Positions 29,801-39,695 of a DNA stretch of 64,000 nucleotides are shown in pieces (positions within the stretch are counted from its first letter, which is position 1; each line of letters opens with the position of its first letter). Position numbers and translations under genes: made by a program. Source of the stretch: Streptomyces sp. NRRL WC-3605 (GTDB taxonomy: Bacteria; Actinomycetota; Actinomycetes; Streptomycetales; Streptomycetaceae). The notes below the pieces were generated by a model. It saw only the letters and a list, made by a program, of their open reading frames with translations. It searched no databases and was not told the DNA's origin. The DNA lies in assembly GCF_001509795.1 (NCBI RefSeq), contig NZ_LLZN01000113.1, forward strand, positions 124,001-188,000, given 5' to 3'.

Positions 29801-29894
29801 GACGCCTCCAGCGTCCGGGGACAACGGCCCGTGGGGCGGGGCCGCGCAGCAAGGAGTGTGCAGTAACGCCCCGGACGGGCGATACCCCTCCGGG

Positions 29895-32162
29895 TCAGTC
29901 CCGGCGGATCAGCTCGGGGTCGATACGCCGGCCCGTCAGGGGAAGCGTGCCGACGACGGCGGCGACGAGGACACCGCCGGCGCAGACCAGCAGCACCGGC
30001 ACGCCGGCCCCGTCCCAAAAGACCTCGCCGCCGCCCGTGACCAGGTAGGCGGTCTCCGCCAGCTTCCCCGCGACCAGGGCCAGGACGAGACCGACCGCGA
30101 GCGGCAGGACGACCTGGAGGCACTGGACCGCGCGCAGGACCCGGGGCCGAGCGCCGATGAGCGCCAGCGCGGTGACCTGCGACCGGCGTTCCACGGCACG
30201 GTCCGTCACCGACACCAGGAACGCGGCGACCCCGATGACCAGCCCCATCACCATGCCCGCCACGAGGAGCGTCTTGATGACCGTGAGCTGCCGCAGCGCC
30301 TCGATGTTGATGCCCGCCGGGTCCACGTCGGCGGTCGGCGCGATCGCGCCGATCGCGTCCAGCACCGCACGGACCGTGGACGGGTCCGAGGACGAGGCCA
30401 GGACCAGGGTGGCGGCCGTCGGGACGGCCCCCGGCGGCAGCTTGCCGGGCGGGACCAGCAGGGCGGCGTTGGACACGTGCGTCACGCCTCGGCCCGAGTA
30501 GCGCACGACGTCCTTCGGCACCGGGACCCGCAGGGTCAGCCGCCTGCCGTCCTTCTTCAGCGCGAACTCGGAGGCCCCGAACGGCTCGTCCCCGGTGTTC
30601 GGGTCGAGCAGCCGCATGACCTCGCCGTCCTTGCAGCCCTCCACCCGCCGGGTCAGCGCGGTCAGCTGGGCGCAGGTGGCGACCAGGGCGTCGGCCTGGT
30701 CGTCGTCGGTGTCGCTGTCCAGGTCGTCGTCGAAGGCCATCACGACGGTGGAGACGTCCACGCCGGGGATCTCCCGCAGCCGCCGCTGCTGGTCCCCGCT
30801 CAGCTGCGCCGTCGGCAGCCCGTACTCCTGGGTGGGCGAGGTGGTGCGCGAGACCTGGCTCAGCTCCACCAGGACGCCCTGGGCGAGCGACGCCGAGAAC
30901 ACCAGCAGGACCAGGCCGGAGACCACGCGCAGGGCACTGCCCGGCTCGACCTCGTTGCGACGCATGGCCAGGCTGAGGGCGAGGTTGCCGGACCGCGCCA
31001 GACGTCTGGCCAGCAGGTACGACAGCAGGGGCAGCGCGAGGATCAGACCGAGGCCGGTCATCAGGACCCCGGCCGGCATGAACAGGGCGTTGAGTCCGTC
31101 GCTGCGCGCCGGGTGCTCGCCGAGACCGGTCGCGGCGAAACCGGCGGTGATGCCGAGGCCGGTGACGAACAGCAGGCCCCAGCGGACACGGGGCGCCCGC
31201 GGAGCCGCCGTACGGCGGGTCGCGAGCGGGTTGCGGGCCGCCGCGCGTGCGCTCGCCCGGCCCACGAACCAGGCCAGTGCCGGGCAGCCGAGAAGGCAGA
31301 CGGCCGCCGTCCCCGCCGACACGGCGCCGTCGGCGGCGTACCACTTCAGGCCTGGCAGGCCGGTCCGGGCGACGACTTGATTGAGCAGCCAGAACTCGCC
31401 GAGGCCGAGCGCGGCGCCGAGCAGGGCCGCCACGACGGTCTCGGCGGCGTTGACCCGCTGGGTGCCCTTGGAGCTCATGCCCAGCAGGCGCAGCGCGGCG
31501 AGCCGGCGGTTGCGGCTGGCGGCGGAGAGCCTCGCGCACACCGACAGGAAGACCGCGAGGGGCAGCAGGACGAGGGTCGCCAGGGTGAAGCGGAGGGCCT
31601 CCAGGGTGGAGGGGTCGACCACCCGGGAGGGCGGGTAGTCCTTGCCGAACCCCTTCAGCGCCCGTGCCTCGGCGCCCAGTTGGGACCGCGTCGCGCCGAC
31701 GTAGGCGTACAGCTCGTCGGGACCGGTCAGACCGGCCGCGCCGATCAGGCCCTTCTCGACGCCCGGCAGTAGACCGCTCAGACCGGGCTCGCGCCGCAGC
31801 TGCTCGTGCAGGGCGGGGGAGACGTACACCTCGCCCGGGCGGGGCAGCCGGTCCAGGCCGGGCGGCGGGGCCGGGATGTCCTCGCGGCCGAGGGCGACGA
31901 AGACGCGGCCGAACGGCCGGGAGCCGTGCGGGTCCCGGAACTCCTGCACCCAGGTGCGCCCGGCCCCGGGCTGGCCGATGTGGAGGCGGGGCGAACGGGC
32001 GGCGGCCCGGCCGTCATGGGCGTCGAGAATCGCCGGGATCGTGAGCACCAGGGCGAGACAGCACACACCGAGCGATCCGCCCAGCGCCATCAGCGCGAAC
32101 CGGGCGCGGTTACCCCTGCCGGAGCCCAGCAGCAGCCGCAGACCGAGCAGGAACTCCCTCAT
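29895..32162 (-). CDS. FtsX-like ABC permease
   Basis: 755 residues. About ten membrane helices in the FtsX/MacB arrangement with large extracytoplasmic loops, including the one around LSGDQQRRLREIPGVDVSTV. The ATG overlaps the stop of its ATPase gene (ATGA). It probably exports a peptide, lipid or drug, or is a mechanotransmission-type permease; substrate unknown. Confidence 0.88.
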   Translation of the reverse strand: MREFLLGLRLLLGSGRGNRARFALMALGGSLGVCCLALVLTIPAILDAHDGRAAARSPRLHIGQPGAGRTWVQEFRDPHGSRPFGRVFVALGREDIPAPPPGLDRLPRPGEVYVSPALHEQLRREPGLSGLLPGVEKGLIGAAGLTGPDELYAYVGATRSQLGAEARALKGFGKDYPPSRVVDPSTLEALRFTLATLVLLPLAVFLSVCARLSAASRNRRLAALRLLGMSSKGTQRVNAAETVVAALLGAALGLGEFWLLNQVVARTGLPGLKWYAADGAVSAGTAAVCLLGCPALAWFVGRASARAAARNPLATRRTAAPRAPRVRWGLLFVTGLGITAGFAATGLGEHPARSDGLNALFMPAGVLMTGLGLILALPLLSYLLARRLARSGNLALSLAMRRNEVEPGSALRVVSGLVLLVFSASLAQGVLVELSQVSRTTSPTQEYGLPTAQLSGDQQRRLREIPGVDVSTVVMAFDDDLDSDTDDDQADALVATCAQLTALTRRVEGCKDGEVMRLLDPNTGDEPFGASEFALKKDGRRLTLRVPVPKDVVRYSGRGVTHVSNAALLVPPGKLPPGAVPTAATLVLASSSDPSTVRAVLDAIGAIAPTADVDPAGINIEALRQLTVIKTLLVAGMVMGLVIGVAAFLVSVTDRAVERRSQVTALALIGARPRVLRAVQCLQVVLPLAVGLVLALVAGKLAETAYLVTGGGEVFWDGAGVPVLLVCAGGVLVAAVVGTLPLTGRRIDPELIRRD

Positions 32163-32845
32163 CGCGCCGACCCCTCGGGGGCGAGCACGCCGTCGGTCAT
32201 CGTGTAGCGGCTGTCGGCGCGGGCGGCCACCGACGGGTCATGGGTCACCAGCAGCACGGCGGTGCCCTGCGAGCGGGCCAGCTCCAGGAACTCCTCGAGG
32301 ACCGTGCCGGCGTTGGCGCTGTCGAGGGCGCCGGTCGGCTCGTCCGCGAACACCACGGCGGGCCGGTGCACCAGGGCCCGGGCGACGGCGACGCGCTGGT
32401 TCTGCCCGCCGGACACCTGCGACGGCCGCCGCTCCCGCAGATCGGCGATCCCGAGCCGGTCGAGCACCTCGACGGCGGCCTTCAGCGCGGGCCGCCTGCG
32501 CCGGCCGGCGAGCCGTAGCGGCAGGGCGGTGTTCTCCTCGATGGTCAGCTCGGGCAGCAACTCGCCGTACTGGAAGACGAACCCGAACCGCTCCCGGCGC
32601 AGCGCGCTGATCCCGTCGTCGTCCAGCTCCGCGAGCGACCGGCCCTCGAAGCTGATCGTCCCCCGGTCCACGGGCAGCACCCCGGCCAGGCAGTAGAGCA
32701 ACGACGACTTCCCGGAACCACTGGCCCCGGTGATCGCCGCGACCTCCCCCCGCGCGAGCGCGAGATCCGCCTCCCGCACGGCAGGCGTGGAGCCGTAGGC
32801 CAAGGCGACGTCCTGAGCGCGCAGGACGGGCGAGGACCCGGACAT
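32159..32845 (-). CDS. ABC transporter ATP-binding protein, MacB/LolD type
   Basis: 228 residues. Walker A GASGSGKSSLLY, Q-loop FQYGELLPELT, signature VSGGQNQRVAVARAL, Walker B VVFADEPTGALDS. Pairs with the overlapping FtsX-like permease. Confidence 0.92.
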   Translation of the reverse strand: MSGSSPVLRAQDVALAYGSTPAVREADLALARGEVAAITGASGSGKSSLLYCLAGVLPVDRGTISFEGRSLAELDDDGISALRRERFGFVFQYGELLPELTIEENTALPLRLAGRRRRPALKAAVEVLDRLGIADLRERRPSQVSGGQNQRVAVARALVHRPAVVFADEPTGALDSANAGTVLEEFLELARSQGTAVLLVTHDPSVAARADSRYTMTDGVLAPEGSAR

Positions 32846-33015
32846 GGAACTGGACGCACGGCTGTTGATCGTGTCCCCCGAAGGCCAAAGGGCCCCGACT
32901 GGTCAGGCCGGGCCCTGGGTCGTGCGATGACTTCGTGATCATCGGCAGCGCGGAACAGTAACAGCCCCTGCACACCCGGTCATTGATGCTTCAACCGGGG
33001 CGATCCCCCCTACGG

Positions 33016-34461
33016 CTACGCCCCCGCCCGGGAAGCCTCCCGTACCTCCGGGGCCTCCAGGGACTTCGCCGTGCGGGCGGCTGTTCTGCGGGCCCAGGGG
33101 CCGGTGGTGAGGAGGCCGACCAGGAGGACGAGGAGGCCGCAGGCGGCGACGATCCACCAGGCGGGGCGGGCCGCGGTGACGAAGGCGGTGCGGTAGGTGG
33201 CCGTGCCGACGCCGGAGGCGAGGACCGCGCCGACCACGGCGACGCCGAGGGCCTGGCCGAGCTGGCGGCTGGTGGAGGCGACGGCGGCGGCGACGCCCGC
33301 CTGGGCGCGGGGCATGCCGGAGACCGCCGTGTTGGTGATCGGGGCGTTCACGAAGCCGAAGCCGAGGCCGAACAGGACGTAGCCGAGGACGAGGGTCACG
33401 TCGGACGTCTCCGCCTCGAACGCGGCGAACAGCACCCCCGAGACCGTCATCGACACGCCCGCTATCAGGAGGGGAAGGCGGGGTCCCCGGTTGCCGACCA
33501 CGCGGCCCGCGAGCGGGGCGCACACGAAGCACAGCGCGGCCATCGGGAGCATCCACAGGCCCGCGTGCAGGGCGTCCAGGCCGCGCACGTTCTGCAGGTA
33601 CAGCGTCGACAGGAACAGGAACCCGCCGAGCGCCGCGAACGCGCTGACCGCTATCACCGTCGCCCCGCTGAACGGCGCCGAGCGGAAGAACCGCAGGTCG
33701 ATCAAGGGTTCGGCGCGGCGGGGTTCGTGGACCAGGAGGGTCAGCAGGGCCGCCAGGGCCATGGCGCCGAACGTCACCACCTCGGCCATCGGGGCGGTCG
33801 GTGCCTCGATGATCGCGTAGGTCAGCGTGCCGAAGAGCACCATGACCAGCACCTGCCCGAGCGGGTCGGGACGGCGCGGCTTCGCGGCCCGGGACTCGGG
33901 GACGAAGCGCAGCGTCAGCAGGAGCGCCGCGAGCCCCACCGGCAGGTTGACCCAGAAGATCGACCGCCAGCCCACCGTCTCCACGAGCAGGCCGCCGATC
34001 AGCGGTCCCGCCGCCATGGAGATGCCGACCACCGCGCCCCACACCCCGATCGCCCGCGCCCGTTCGCGCGGGTCCGTGAAGGTGTTGGTGATGATCGACA
34101 TGGCGACCGGGTTGAGCATCGACCCGCCGACGGCCTGGACCATGCGGAAGGCGATCAGCGCGTTCAGGTCCGGGGCGAGGGAACAGAGGGCCGAGCCGAT
34201 CGTGAAGACGACGAGGCCCGCCATGAAGACCCGCTTGCGGCCGATGCGGTCCGCCGTCGAGCCCGCCAGCATCAGCAGGGAGGCGAGGACGAGGGTGTAG
34301 GCGTCGATCGTCCACTGCAGGCCCGACGTGCTCGCGTGCAGATCGCGCTGGAGCGCGGGCAGGGCGACGTTGAGCACGGTGTTGTCGAGGCTCACGATCA
34401 GCAGGCTCATGCAGCAGATCGCGAGGACCAGCAGACGTCGGCGGTGGGACAGCTCGGGCAT
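33016..34461 (-). CDS. MFS multidrug exporter, EmrB/QacA type
   Basis: 481 residues, about 14 membrane helices. MFS motif A GSTADRIGRKRVFMAG and the N-terminal SLDNTVLNVALPALQRDLH pattern are typical of DHA2 proton/drug antiporters. Divergent from dusB across 89 bases that hold an AT-rich, partly palindromic element (about 34483-34503), possibly a TetR-type operator. Confidence 0.92.
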   Translation of the reverse strand: MPELSHRRRLLVLAICCMSLLIVSLDNTVLNVALPALQRDLHASTSGLQWTIDAYTLVLASLLMLAGSTADRIGRKRVFMAGLVVFTIGSALCSLAPDLNALIAFRMVQAVGGSMLNPVAMSIITNTFTDPRERARAIGVWGAVVGISMAAGPLIGGLLVETVGWRSIFWVNLPVGLAALLLTLRFVPESRAAKPRRPDPLGQVLVMVLFGTLTYAIIEAPTAPMAEVVTFGAMALAALLTLLVHEPRRAEPLIDLRFFRSAPFSGATVIAVSAFAALGGFLFLSTLYLQNVRGLDALHAGLWMLPMAALCFVCAPLAGRVVGNRGPRLPLLIAGVSMTVSGVLFAAFEAETSDVTLVLGYVLFGLGFGFVNAPITNTAVSGMPRAQAGVAAAVASTSRQLGQALGVAVVGAVLASGVGTATYRTAFVTAARPAWWIVAACGLLVLLVGLLTTGPWARRTAARTAKSLEAPEVREASRAGA

Positions 34462-34538
34462 GCGGCTCAGCGTACGCCGACTTCAATAGTGCGTCTAACT
34501 AATGACAGGGGCATCCTTCGGCACCCTTCGCCGTACGC

Positions 34539-34544
34539 GACAAT
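34539..34544 (+). promoter_or_regulatory. -10 box of a probable leaderless dusB promoter
   Basis: GACAAT in CGTACGCGACAATG, 12 bases from its first base to ATG 34551, the same motif and spacing as before recO. Confidence 0.55.
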
Positions 34545-34550
34545 GGGTGG

Positions 34551-35693
34551 ATGCCCACGATCGTCCCGCCCGTGCAGATCGGCCCGCACACCGTCCGGCC
34601 GCCCGTCGTCCTCGCCCCCATGGCCGGGATCACCAACGCGCCCTTCCGCACCCTGTGCAGGGAGTTCTCCGGCGGCAAGGGGCTGTTCGTCAGCGAGATG
34701 ATCACCACCCGGGCCCTGGTCGAGCGCAACGAGAAGACCATGCAGCTCATCCACTTCGACGCGACCGAGCGGCCCCGCTCCATCCAGCTGTACGGCGTCG
34801 ACCCGGCGACCGTCGGCAAGGCCGTCCGCATGATCGCGGAAGAGGACCTCGCCGACCACATCGACCTGAACTTCGGCTGTCCGGTCCCCAAGGTGACCCG
34901 CAAGGGCGGCGGCTCCGCACTCCCGTACAAGCGGAACCTGCTGCGCGCCATCCTGCGCGAGGCCGTCAGCGGCGCCGGCGACCTGCCGGTCACGATGAAG
35001 ATGCGCAAGGGCATCGACGACGACCACATGACCTACCTCGACGCCGGCCGGATCGCCGTCGAGGAGGGCGTCACCGCCATCGCCCTGCACGGCCGCACCG
35101 CCGCCCAGCACTACGGCGGCACCGCCGACTGGGACGCCATCGCCCGGCTGAAGGAGCACGTCCCGGAGATCCCCGTCCTCGGCAACGGCGACATCTGGTC
35201 CGCCGAGGACGCCGTGCGCATGGTGCGCGAGACCGGCTGCGACGGAGTCGTGGTGGGGCGCGGCTGCCTGGGCCGGCCGTGGCTCTTCGCCGACCTGGTC
35301 GCCGCCTTCGAGGGGCGCACCGACGACATCGCCCGCCCGTCGCTGCGCGAGGTCGCCGACGTCATGGTCCGGCACGCCACCCTGCTCGGCGAGTGGATCG
35401 GTGACGAGGCTCGCGGCGTCATCGACTTCCGCAAGCATGTCGCCTGGTACCTCAAGGGCTTCGCCGTCGGCTCCGAGATGCGCAAGCGGCTCGCCATCAC
35501 GTCCTCCCTCGCGGAGCTGCGCGCGAGGCTGGACGAGCTGGACCTCGACCAGCCCTGGCCCACCGGCGCCGACGGCCCCCGCGGCCGTACCTCCGGCAAC
35601 AACCGGGTCGTCCTGCCCGACGGCTGGCTGAAGGACCCCTACGACTGCGCGGGCGTCGGCGAGGACGCCGAGCTGGACACCTCTGGCGGCTGA
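34551..35693 (+). CDS. dusB: tRNA-dihydrouridine synthase DusB
   Basis: 380 residues. FMN TIM-barrel reducing uridine in tRNA D-loops: APMAGITNAPFR start motif, DLNFGCPVPKVTRKGGG with the catalytic Cys, LHGRTAAQHY and GNGDI phosphate-binding motifs. Start supported by the upstream -10 box. Confidence 0.94.
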   Translation: MPTIVPPVQIGPHTVRPPVVLAPMAGITNAPFRTLCREFSGGKGLFVSEMITTRALVERNEKTMQLIHFDATERPRSIQLYGVDPATVGKAVRMIAEEDLADHIDLNFGCPVPKVTRKGGGSALPYKRNLLRAILREAVSGAGDLPVTMKMRKGIDDDHMTYLDAGRIAVEEGVTAIALHGRTAAQHYGGTADWDAIARLKEHVPEIPVLGNGDIWSAEDAVRMVRETGCDGVVVGRGCLGRPWLFADLVAAFEGRTDDIARPSLREVADVMVRHATLLGEWIGDEARGVIDFRKHVAWYLKGFAVGSEMRKRLAITSSLAELRARLDELDLDQPWPTGADGPRGRTSGNNRVVLPDGWLKDPYDCAGVGEDAELDTSGG

Positions 35694-35748
35694 CCGGCCC
35701 CCTCGGGCCGGCCCTGCGGGCCATCCGCCTCGGTCAGCCCCTCGGGTC

Positions 35749-35793
35749 GGCCCCCCGGGTCAGCCCTCGGGAAGGGCCCCCCGGGTCAGCCCT
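35749..35793. repeat. Short direct repeat at the 3' end of the sulfatase gene
   Basis: GGCCCCCCGGGTCAGCCCT occurs at 35749-35767 and 35775-35793, 26 bases apart. The second copy contains the stop codon of the minus-strand sulfatase gene, so its 3' end seems tandemly duplicated. Confidence 0.6.
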
Positions 35794-37588
35794 TCGACCG
35801 GTGCGGGGTCGAGCCGAACGCTGTCAGGAACCGGTCCCGGAAGGCGTCCATCCGCCACACCGGGGCGTCCTTCGCGGGCTTCAGGCCCTCCGACCAGTGC
35901 CAGCCGGCGATCCTGTCCAGCACCTTCGGGTCCTTCGCCACCACGGAGATCGGGACGTCACGGCTCGCCCGCTCGCCGCTGACCCGGGCGATCGGCTGAT
36001 GGTCGCCGAGGAAGACGAGCACGGTGTCCTTCGTCCCGTAGCGCTCCAGCCACTGCGTGAGGCTGGTGACCGAGTACTGGATCGACCGGCCGTACTCCTT
36101 CCGGGACTCGCCGGAGTCGGTGAGGATGTCCGACGGCCTGCGCCCCGCCTTCTCGATCGGCCCGAACACCGAGCCGTCGCCGACGTCGTCCCAGTCGACC
36201 ATCTCCGGGATCGGCGCCCACGGCTGATGGCTGGACGTCAGGATGACGAACGACATCAGCGGCCGGTCGTGCGGGCGGCCGTGCACCTGCCGCTGGAACG
36301 CCTCCAGGGCGTACTGGTCCGGCATCGTCGACCAGCTGAACTTCGGCCCCCGGTACCCGAGCTGATGGGCGTCGTACACCCGGTCCAGGCCGTACCACTC
36401 CGACTCCGGCCAGCCCTTCTGCACCCCCGGCATCACCCCGACCGTGTCCCAGGCGCCGGTCTTCTGGAAGGCGCGGGTCAGCGTGAGGTGGTCGCCCGCG
36501 GTGACGGTGCGGTAGCGCCGCTGATTGTCGATCCACAGCCCCGACATGGTCGTGGAGTGCCCCAGCCAGCTGCCGCCGCCGTACGTCGCCGACGTCAGCC
36601 AGCCGCTGCGCGCGTGATAGCCGGCCGCCGCCAGCTCCTCCGTGCTCGCGTCGAGGGTACGGCCCACGCCGGGCGCCATGACCGGGTCCTCCAGCGCGCT
36701 GCGGCCGTAGCTCTCGATGAACGTGAAGATCACGTCCTTGCCCCGCAGATCACGCAGCAACTGATCGGGCGGGGTGTTCCCGAACGTGTCCGCCTTGGCG
36801 GTCTCGGCGAACGCGGCCTCGTCCCGCAGCGACTCCACCGTCCGCACCGCGTGCGCCTTGAGGACGCCGGCCGCGCGGTCGGAGGCCACCGGCAGCCCCG
36901 CCATCCGCAGCCCGAGCGCGGCGCAGACGACCCAGACCACCCCGGCGGCGAGCGCGCCCCGGCCGGCCCGGACCCGGTGCCGGGCCAGCACCTCCGCCAG
37001 CCGGACCGTCGCCGCCGCCATCACGGCGATCAGCAGCAGCGCCAGCACGGCGAGACCGACCGCGGCGCCGGTCGCCACGGCACCGCCCAGCGTGTCGGCG
37101 ACGTACGACTTGGCGTCGGGCAGCAGGCTCCAGTCCAGCGCCGCGTTGAAGCCGCGGCCCAGGTACTCGTTGAACCCCATGTCGAGCAGGTTCAGCAGGG
37201 TCACCACGGCGAGCCCCACCCCGTACAGCACCGCCGCCACCAGCCGTGGCCGCCGGGGCAGCACGACCATCACGGCGACGCCGAGGATCGCCTCCGCCGG
37301 GATCCGGGTGAACCGGTCCGGCCGCAGCCCGGGGAACGTGTTCGGCAGGAGCAGCGCACCGAGCACGAGGAGCGCGGCGAGCGCCGTGACCGACAGGCTC
37401 AGGACCCGGGCGGCCGTGGGATACCGGATGCGCCAGGCGCGGAGGCGGGCGAGACGGGACCCGGAGGGGAGCGGGCCCTCCTCGGCCGCCCCCACGGCCC
37501 CGTCCGAGCTCCCGCCGTCCGCCGAGGCCGCCGCTCCGCCGGAGTCGTCGTCGGGGCGGCGTCGGCTGAGGCGTGTGAAGACAGGCAC
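35786..37588 (-). CDS. Membrane sulfatase-like hydrolase (LTA synthase-like)
   Basis: 600 residues. A basic, Ser/Ala-rich N-terminus, five membrane helices (about residues 55-240) and a large extracellular alkaline-phosphatase-superfamily domain with FTFIESYGR, LTSATYGGGSWLGHS and VFLGDHQP. The fold is that of sulfatases and of lipoteichoic-acid or phosphoglycerol transferases. Streptomyces lack classical LTA synthase, so the substrate is open. Confidence 0.82.
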   Translation of the reverse strand: MPVFTRLSRRRPDDDSGGAAASADGGSSDGAVGAAEEGPLPSGSRLARLRAWRIRYPTAARVLSLSVTALAALLVLGALLLPNTFPGLRPDRFTRIPAEAILGVAVMVVLPRRPRLVAAVLYGVGLAVVTLLNLLDMGFNEYLGRGFNAALDWSLLPDAKSYVADTLGGAVATGAAVGLAVLALLLIAVMAAATVRLAEVLARHRVRAGRGALAAGVVWVVCAALGLRMAGLPVASDRAAGVLKAHAVRTVESLRDEAAFAETAKADTFGNTPPDQLLRDLRGKDVIFTFIESYGRSALEDPVMAPGVGRTLDASTEELAAAGYHARSGWLTSATYGGGSWLGHSTTMSGLWIDNQRRYRTVTAGDHLTLTRAFQKTGAWDTVGVMPGVQKGWPESEWYGLDRVYDAHQLGYRGPKFSWSTMPDQYALEAFQRQVHGRPHDRPLMSFVILTSSHQPWAPIPEMVDWDDVGDGSVFGPIEKAGRRPSDILTDSGESRKEYGRSIQYSVTSLTQWLERYGTKDTVLVFLGDHQPIARVSGERASRDVPISVVAKDPKVLDRIAGWHWSEGLKPAKDAPVWRMDAFRDRFLTAFGSTPHRSKG

Positions 37589-37754
37589 CCGGAGGTCCTT
37601 CCCGTACGAAACCCGGTGGGGTGGCGGACCCGGCGTGGGGGCCCGGGTCCGCCGTCAGTCCGTACGGGCGGGTGACCGGGGGCGTTCAGGCGGCTGGGCC
37701 GGAACCCGGCAAACAGCGCGCAAACACTCGGCCAACTCCGGCGGCTCCCCGGTG

Positions 37755-39695
37755 TCAGGCACCCCCGACCGCGGTCAGGAGCGCCAACGGGGCCGCCGCC
37801 GACCGGGATTCGCGGACACACGCGTGCGGGTACGGCACCGGGCCCGCCGGATGTGTGTCGCGGCCGTACCCGGCGATGACCTCCGGCAGCCGGTGCCCGC
37901 TCGCCGTCGCCGCGTCGACGAGCCCGTGCGCGACCGTGCGCGCCTCGTCGTGCAGCCCGTAGCGGGCCAGGCCAAGGGCGATCAGCGCGTTGTCGTGCGG
38001 CCAGACCGAACCCCGGTGGTAGGAGAGCGGATGGTAGGCGGCCTGGCCCGAGGCCAGGGTGCGCACGCCCCAGCCGGAGAAGAAGTCCGGCTCCAGGAGC
38101 CGCCGCCCCACCGCCTCCCCGTACTCCTTGTCCAGCAGCCCCGACCACAGCAGATGCCCCGCGTCGGACGCCAGCGCGTCGAGCCGGTTGCCGTCGCCGT
38201 CCAGGGCCAGCGCGGGGAAGTCGTGCTCCCGCATCCAGAAGTCCCGCTGGAAACGGTCGCGCAGATCACCGGCCGCCTGTTCCAGCAGCGCGGCGTACGT
38301 CTCGTCGGCCCACGCCGTGCGCGCGAGCACCGCCGTGCGGCGCAGGGCGTCGTACGCGTAGCCCTGGGCGCCCGCGGCCATCACCGGGCCGCCGGGCCGG
38401 GTGCCGTCGGCGGAGCAGATGGCGCCGGGGGAGTCCTTCCAGTTCTGGTTGGCGAGGCCGCCCCGGTCGGCGCGGTACACCAGGTAGCCGCGCGAGGTCA
38501 GCCCGCCGTGGTCCAGCATCCAGCCGACGGCCGCGCGGGCGTGCGGCTCCAGCCGCCGGGCCAGAGCGGCGTCCCCGGTCCGCTCCACGTACGAGCCGAG
38601 GACGACCAGGAAGAGAGGCGTGGCGTCGACCGAGCCGTAGTAACGGGCGTACGGGACCTGCCCGAAGTGCGCCAGCTCGCCGTGCCGCACCTCGTGCACG
38701 ATCTTGCCGGGCTGGGCGACGGACTCGGCGTCGGTCGTCGTCGCCTGCGTCGCGGCCAGGGCGGACAGCACGGCGGCGGCGGGGCGCGGGTGGTACGGCA
38801 GCGCGAACAGCGAGGTGAGCAGCGCGTCCCGGCCCAGCAGCGTCAGGAACCATGGGGCACCGGCCGCCGGCACCCGCAGGTCCTCCCCGTCGAGACCGGT
38901 CGCCGGGACCTGGAGCGCGGCCAGGTCCGCCAGCCCCCGGGCGCAGGCGGCGGCCAGCTCGGGCCAGCCGGTGGGGAAGGCCACGCCCTCCGCGAACTCG
39001 CCCTCCTGCGCCAGCAGTTGTTCGGCGAGCGCGCCGGGGGAGCGGGGCACGCGTAAGGCCCGCGTGTCGCCGTGCGGGCGGGCCATCACGCGCAGGGTCA
39101 GCTCGGTCGTGCCGTGCGGCTCCAGGTCCAGGGACCAGACCAGACGGCGGGCCCCGGTCCCGGTCTCCTCGACGGCGTCCGGTTCCGGCTCGGCCGTCAC
39201 GGTCGTCGTCGACCGCCAGGTGCCGCGCCGGTAGCCGAACTCCACGCCGTGGTCGAGGACGTGACGGGAACGCGTGGCTCCCGACTTCACGTACGTGCGG
39301 TGGTCGGAGCGCAGTTCGAACTGGTCGGCGAAGTCGGCGTCGGCGGTGACCGCGAGACGGATCGTGGTCGGGACGGGCCGGTTGCTGGTCACCCGCAGGC
39401 ACTCCACGAACGACCCGTCCCCCACGGCCTGTTCACGGAAGAGCGTGTACGCGGGCGGCTCGGAGCGCCCGCCGCGCGGAACGAGGACACAGCGCGTGGT
39501 GTCCCCCTCGGCGACCGGGGTCAGCACCTCGGGCACCGCCCCGTCGACGGTGAGCTGCCAGCGGCTGAGGTGCCGGGCGTCACGGACGAACAGCCCGTCC
39601 GGGGACCCCATGCCTCGCACCCCGCTGATGTCCCCGCCGTCGCCGACGGCCGCGAACGTCCCTCCGTACACGAGCAGATGATGCCGGTCCGTCAT
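37755..39695 (-). CDS. Glycogen-debranching-type glycoside hydrolase
   Basis: 646 residues. An N-terminal glycogen-debranching N domain (YGGTFAAVGDGGDISG... LFVRDARHLSRWQL) joins an (alpha/alpha)6 barrel with WFLTLLGRDALLTSLFALPY and YHRGSVWPHDNALIALGL. No signal peptide. The ATG overlaps the stop of the upstream glucosidase gene (ATGA). Probably acts on alpha-glucoside oligomers or branches; not tested. Confidence 0.85.
   Translation of the reverse strand: MTDRHHLLVYGGTFAAVGDGGDISGVRGMGSPDGLFVRDARHLSRWQLTVDGAVPEVLTPVAEGDTTRCVLVPRGGRSEPPAYTLFREQAVGDGSFVECLRVTSNRPVPTTIRLAVTADADFADQFELRSDHRTYVKSGATRSRHVLDHGVEFGYRRGTWRSTTTVTAEPEPDAVEETGTGARRLVWSLDLEPHGTTELTLRVMARPHGDTRALRVPRSPGALAEQLLAQEGEFAEGVAFPTGWPELAAACARGLADLAALQVPATGLDGEDLRVPAAGAPWFLTLLGRDALLTSLFALPYHPRPAAAVLSALAATQATTTDAESVAQPGKIVHEVRHGELAHFGQVPYARYYGSVDATPLFLVVLGSYVERTGDAALARRLEPHARAAVGWMLDHGGLTSRGYLVYRADRGGLANQNWKDSPGAICSADGTRPGGPVMAAGAQGYAYDALRRTAVLARTAWADETYAALLEQAAGDLRDRFQRDFWMREHDFPALALDGDGNRLDALASDAGHLLWSGLLDKEYGEAVGRRLLEPDFFSGWGVRTLASGQAAYHPLSYHRGSVWPHDNALIALGLARYGLHDEARTVAHGLVDAATASGHRLPEVIAGYGRDTHPAGPVPYPHACVRESRSAAAPLALLTAVGGA

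Noticed and set aside
28830..31772. 980-codon plus-strand frame opposite the GNAT and FtsX genes
   Set aside because: Same shadow effect; no ribosome site or domain.
32890..32925. Terminator before the ABC ATPase
   Set aside because: Stem is only about 7 bp with a long loop; too weak to call.
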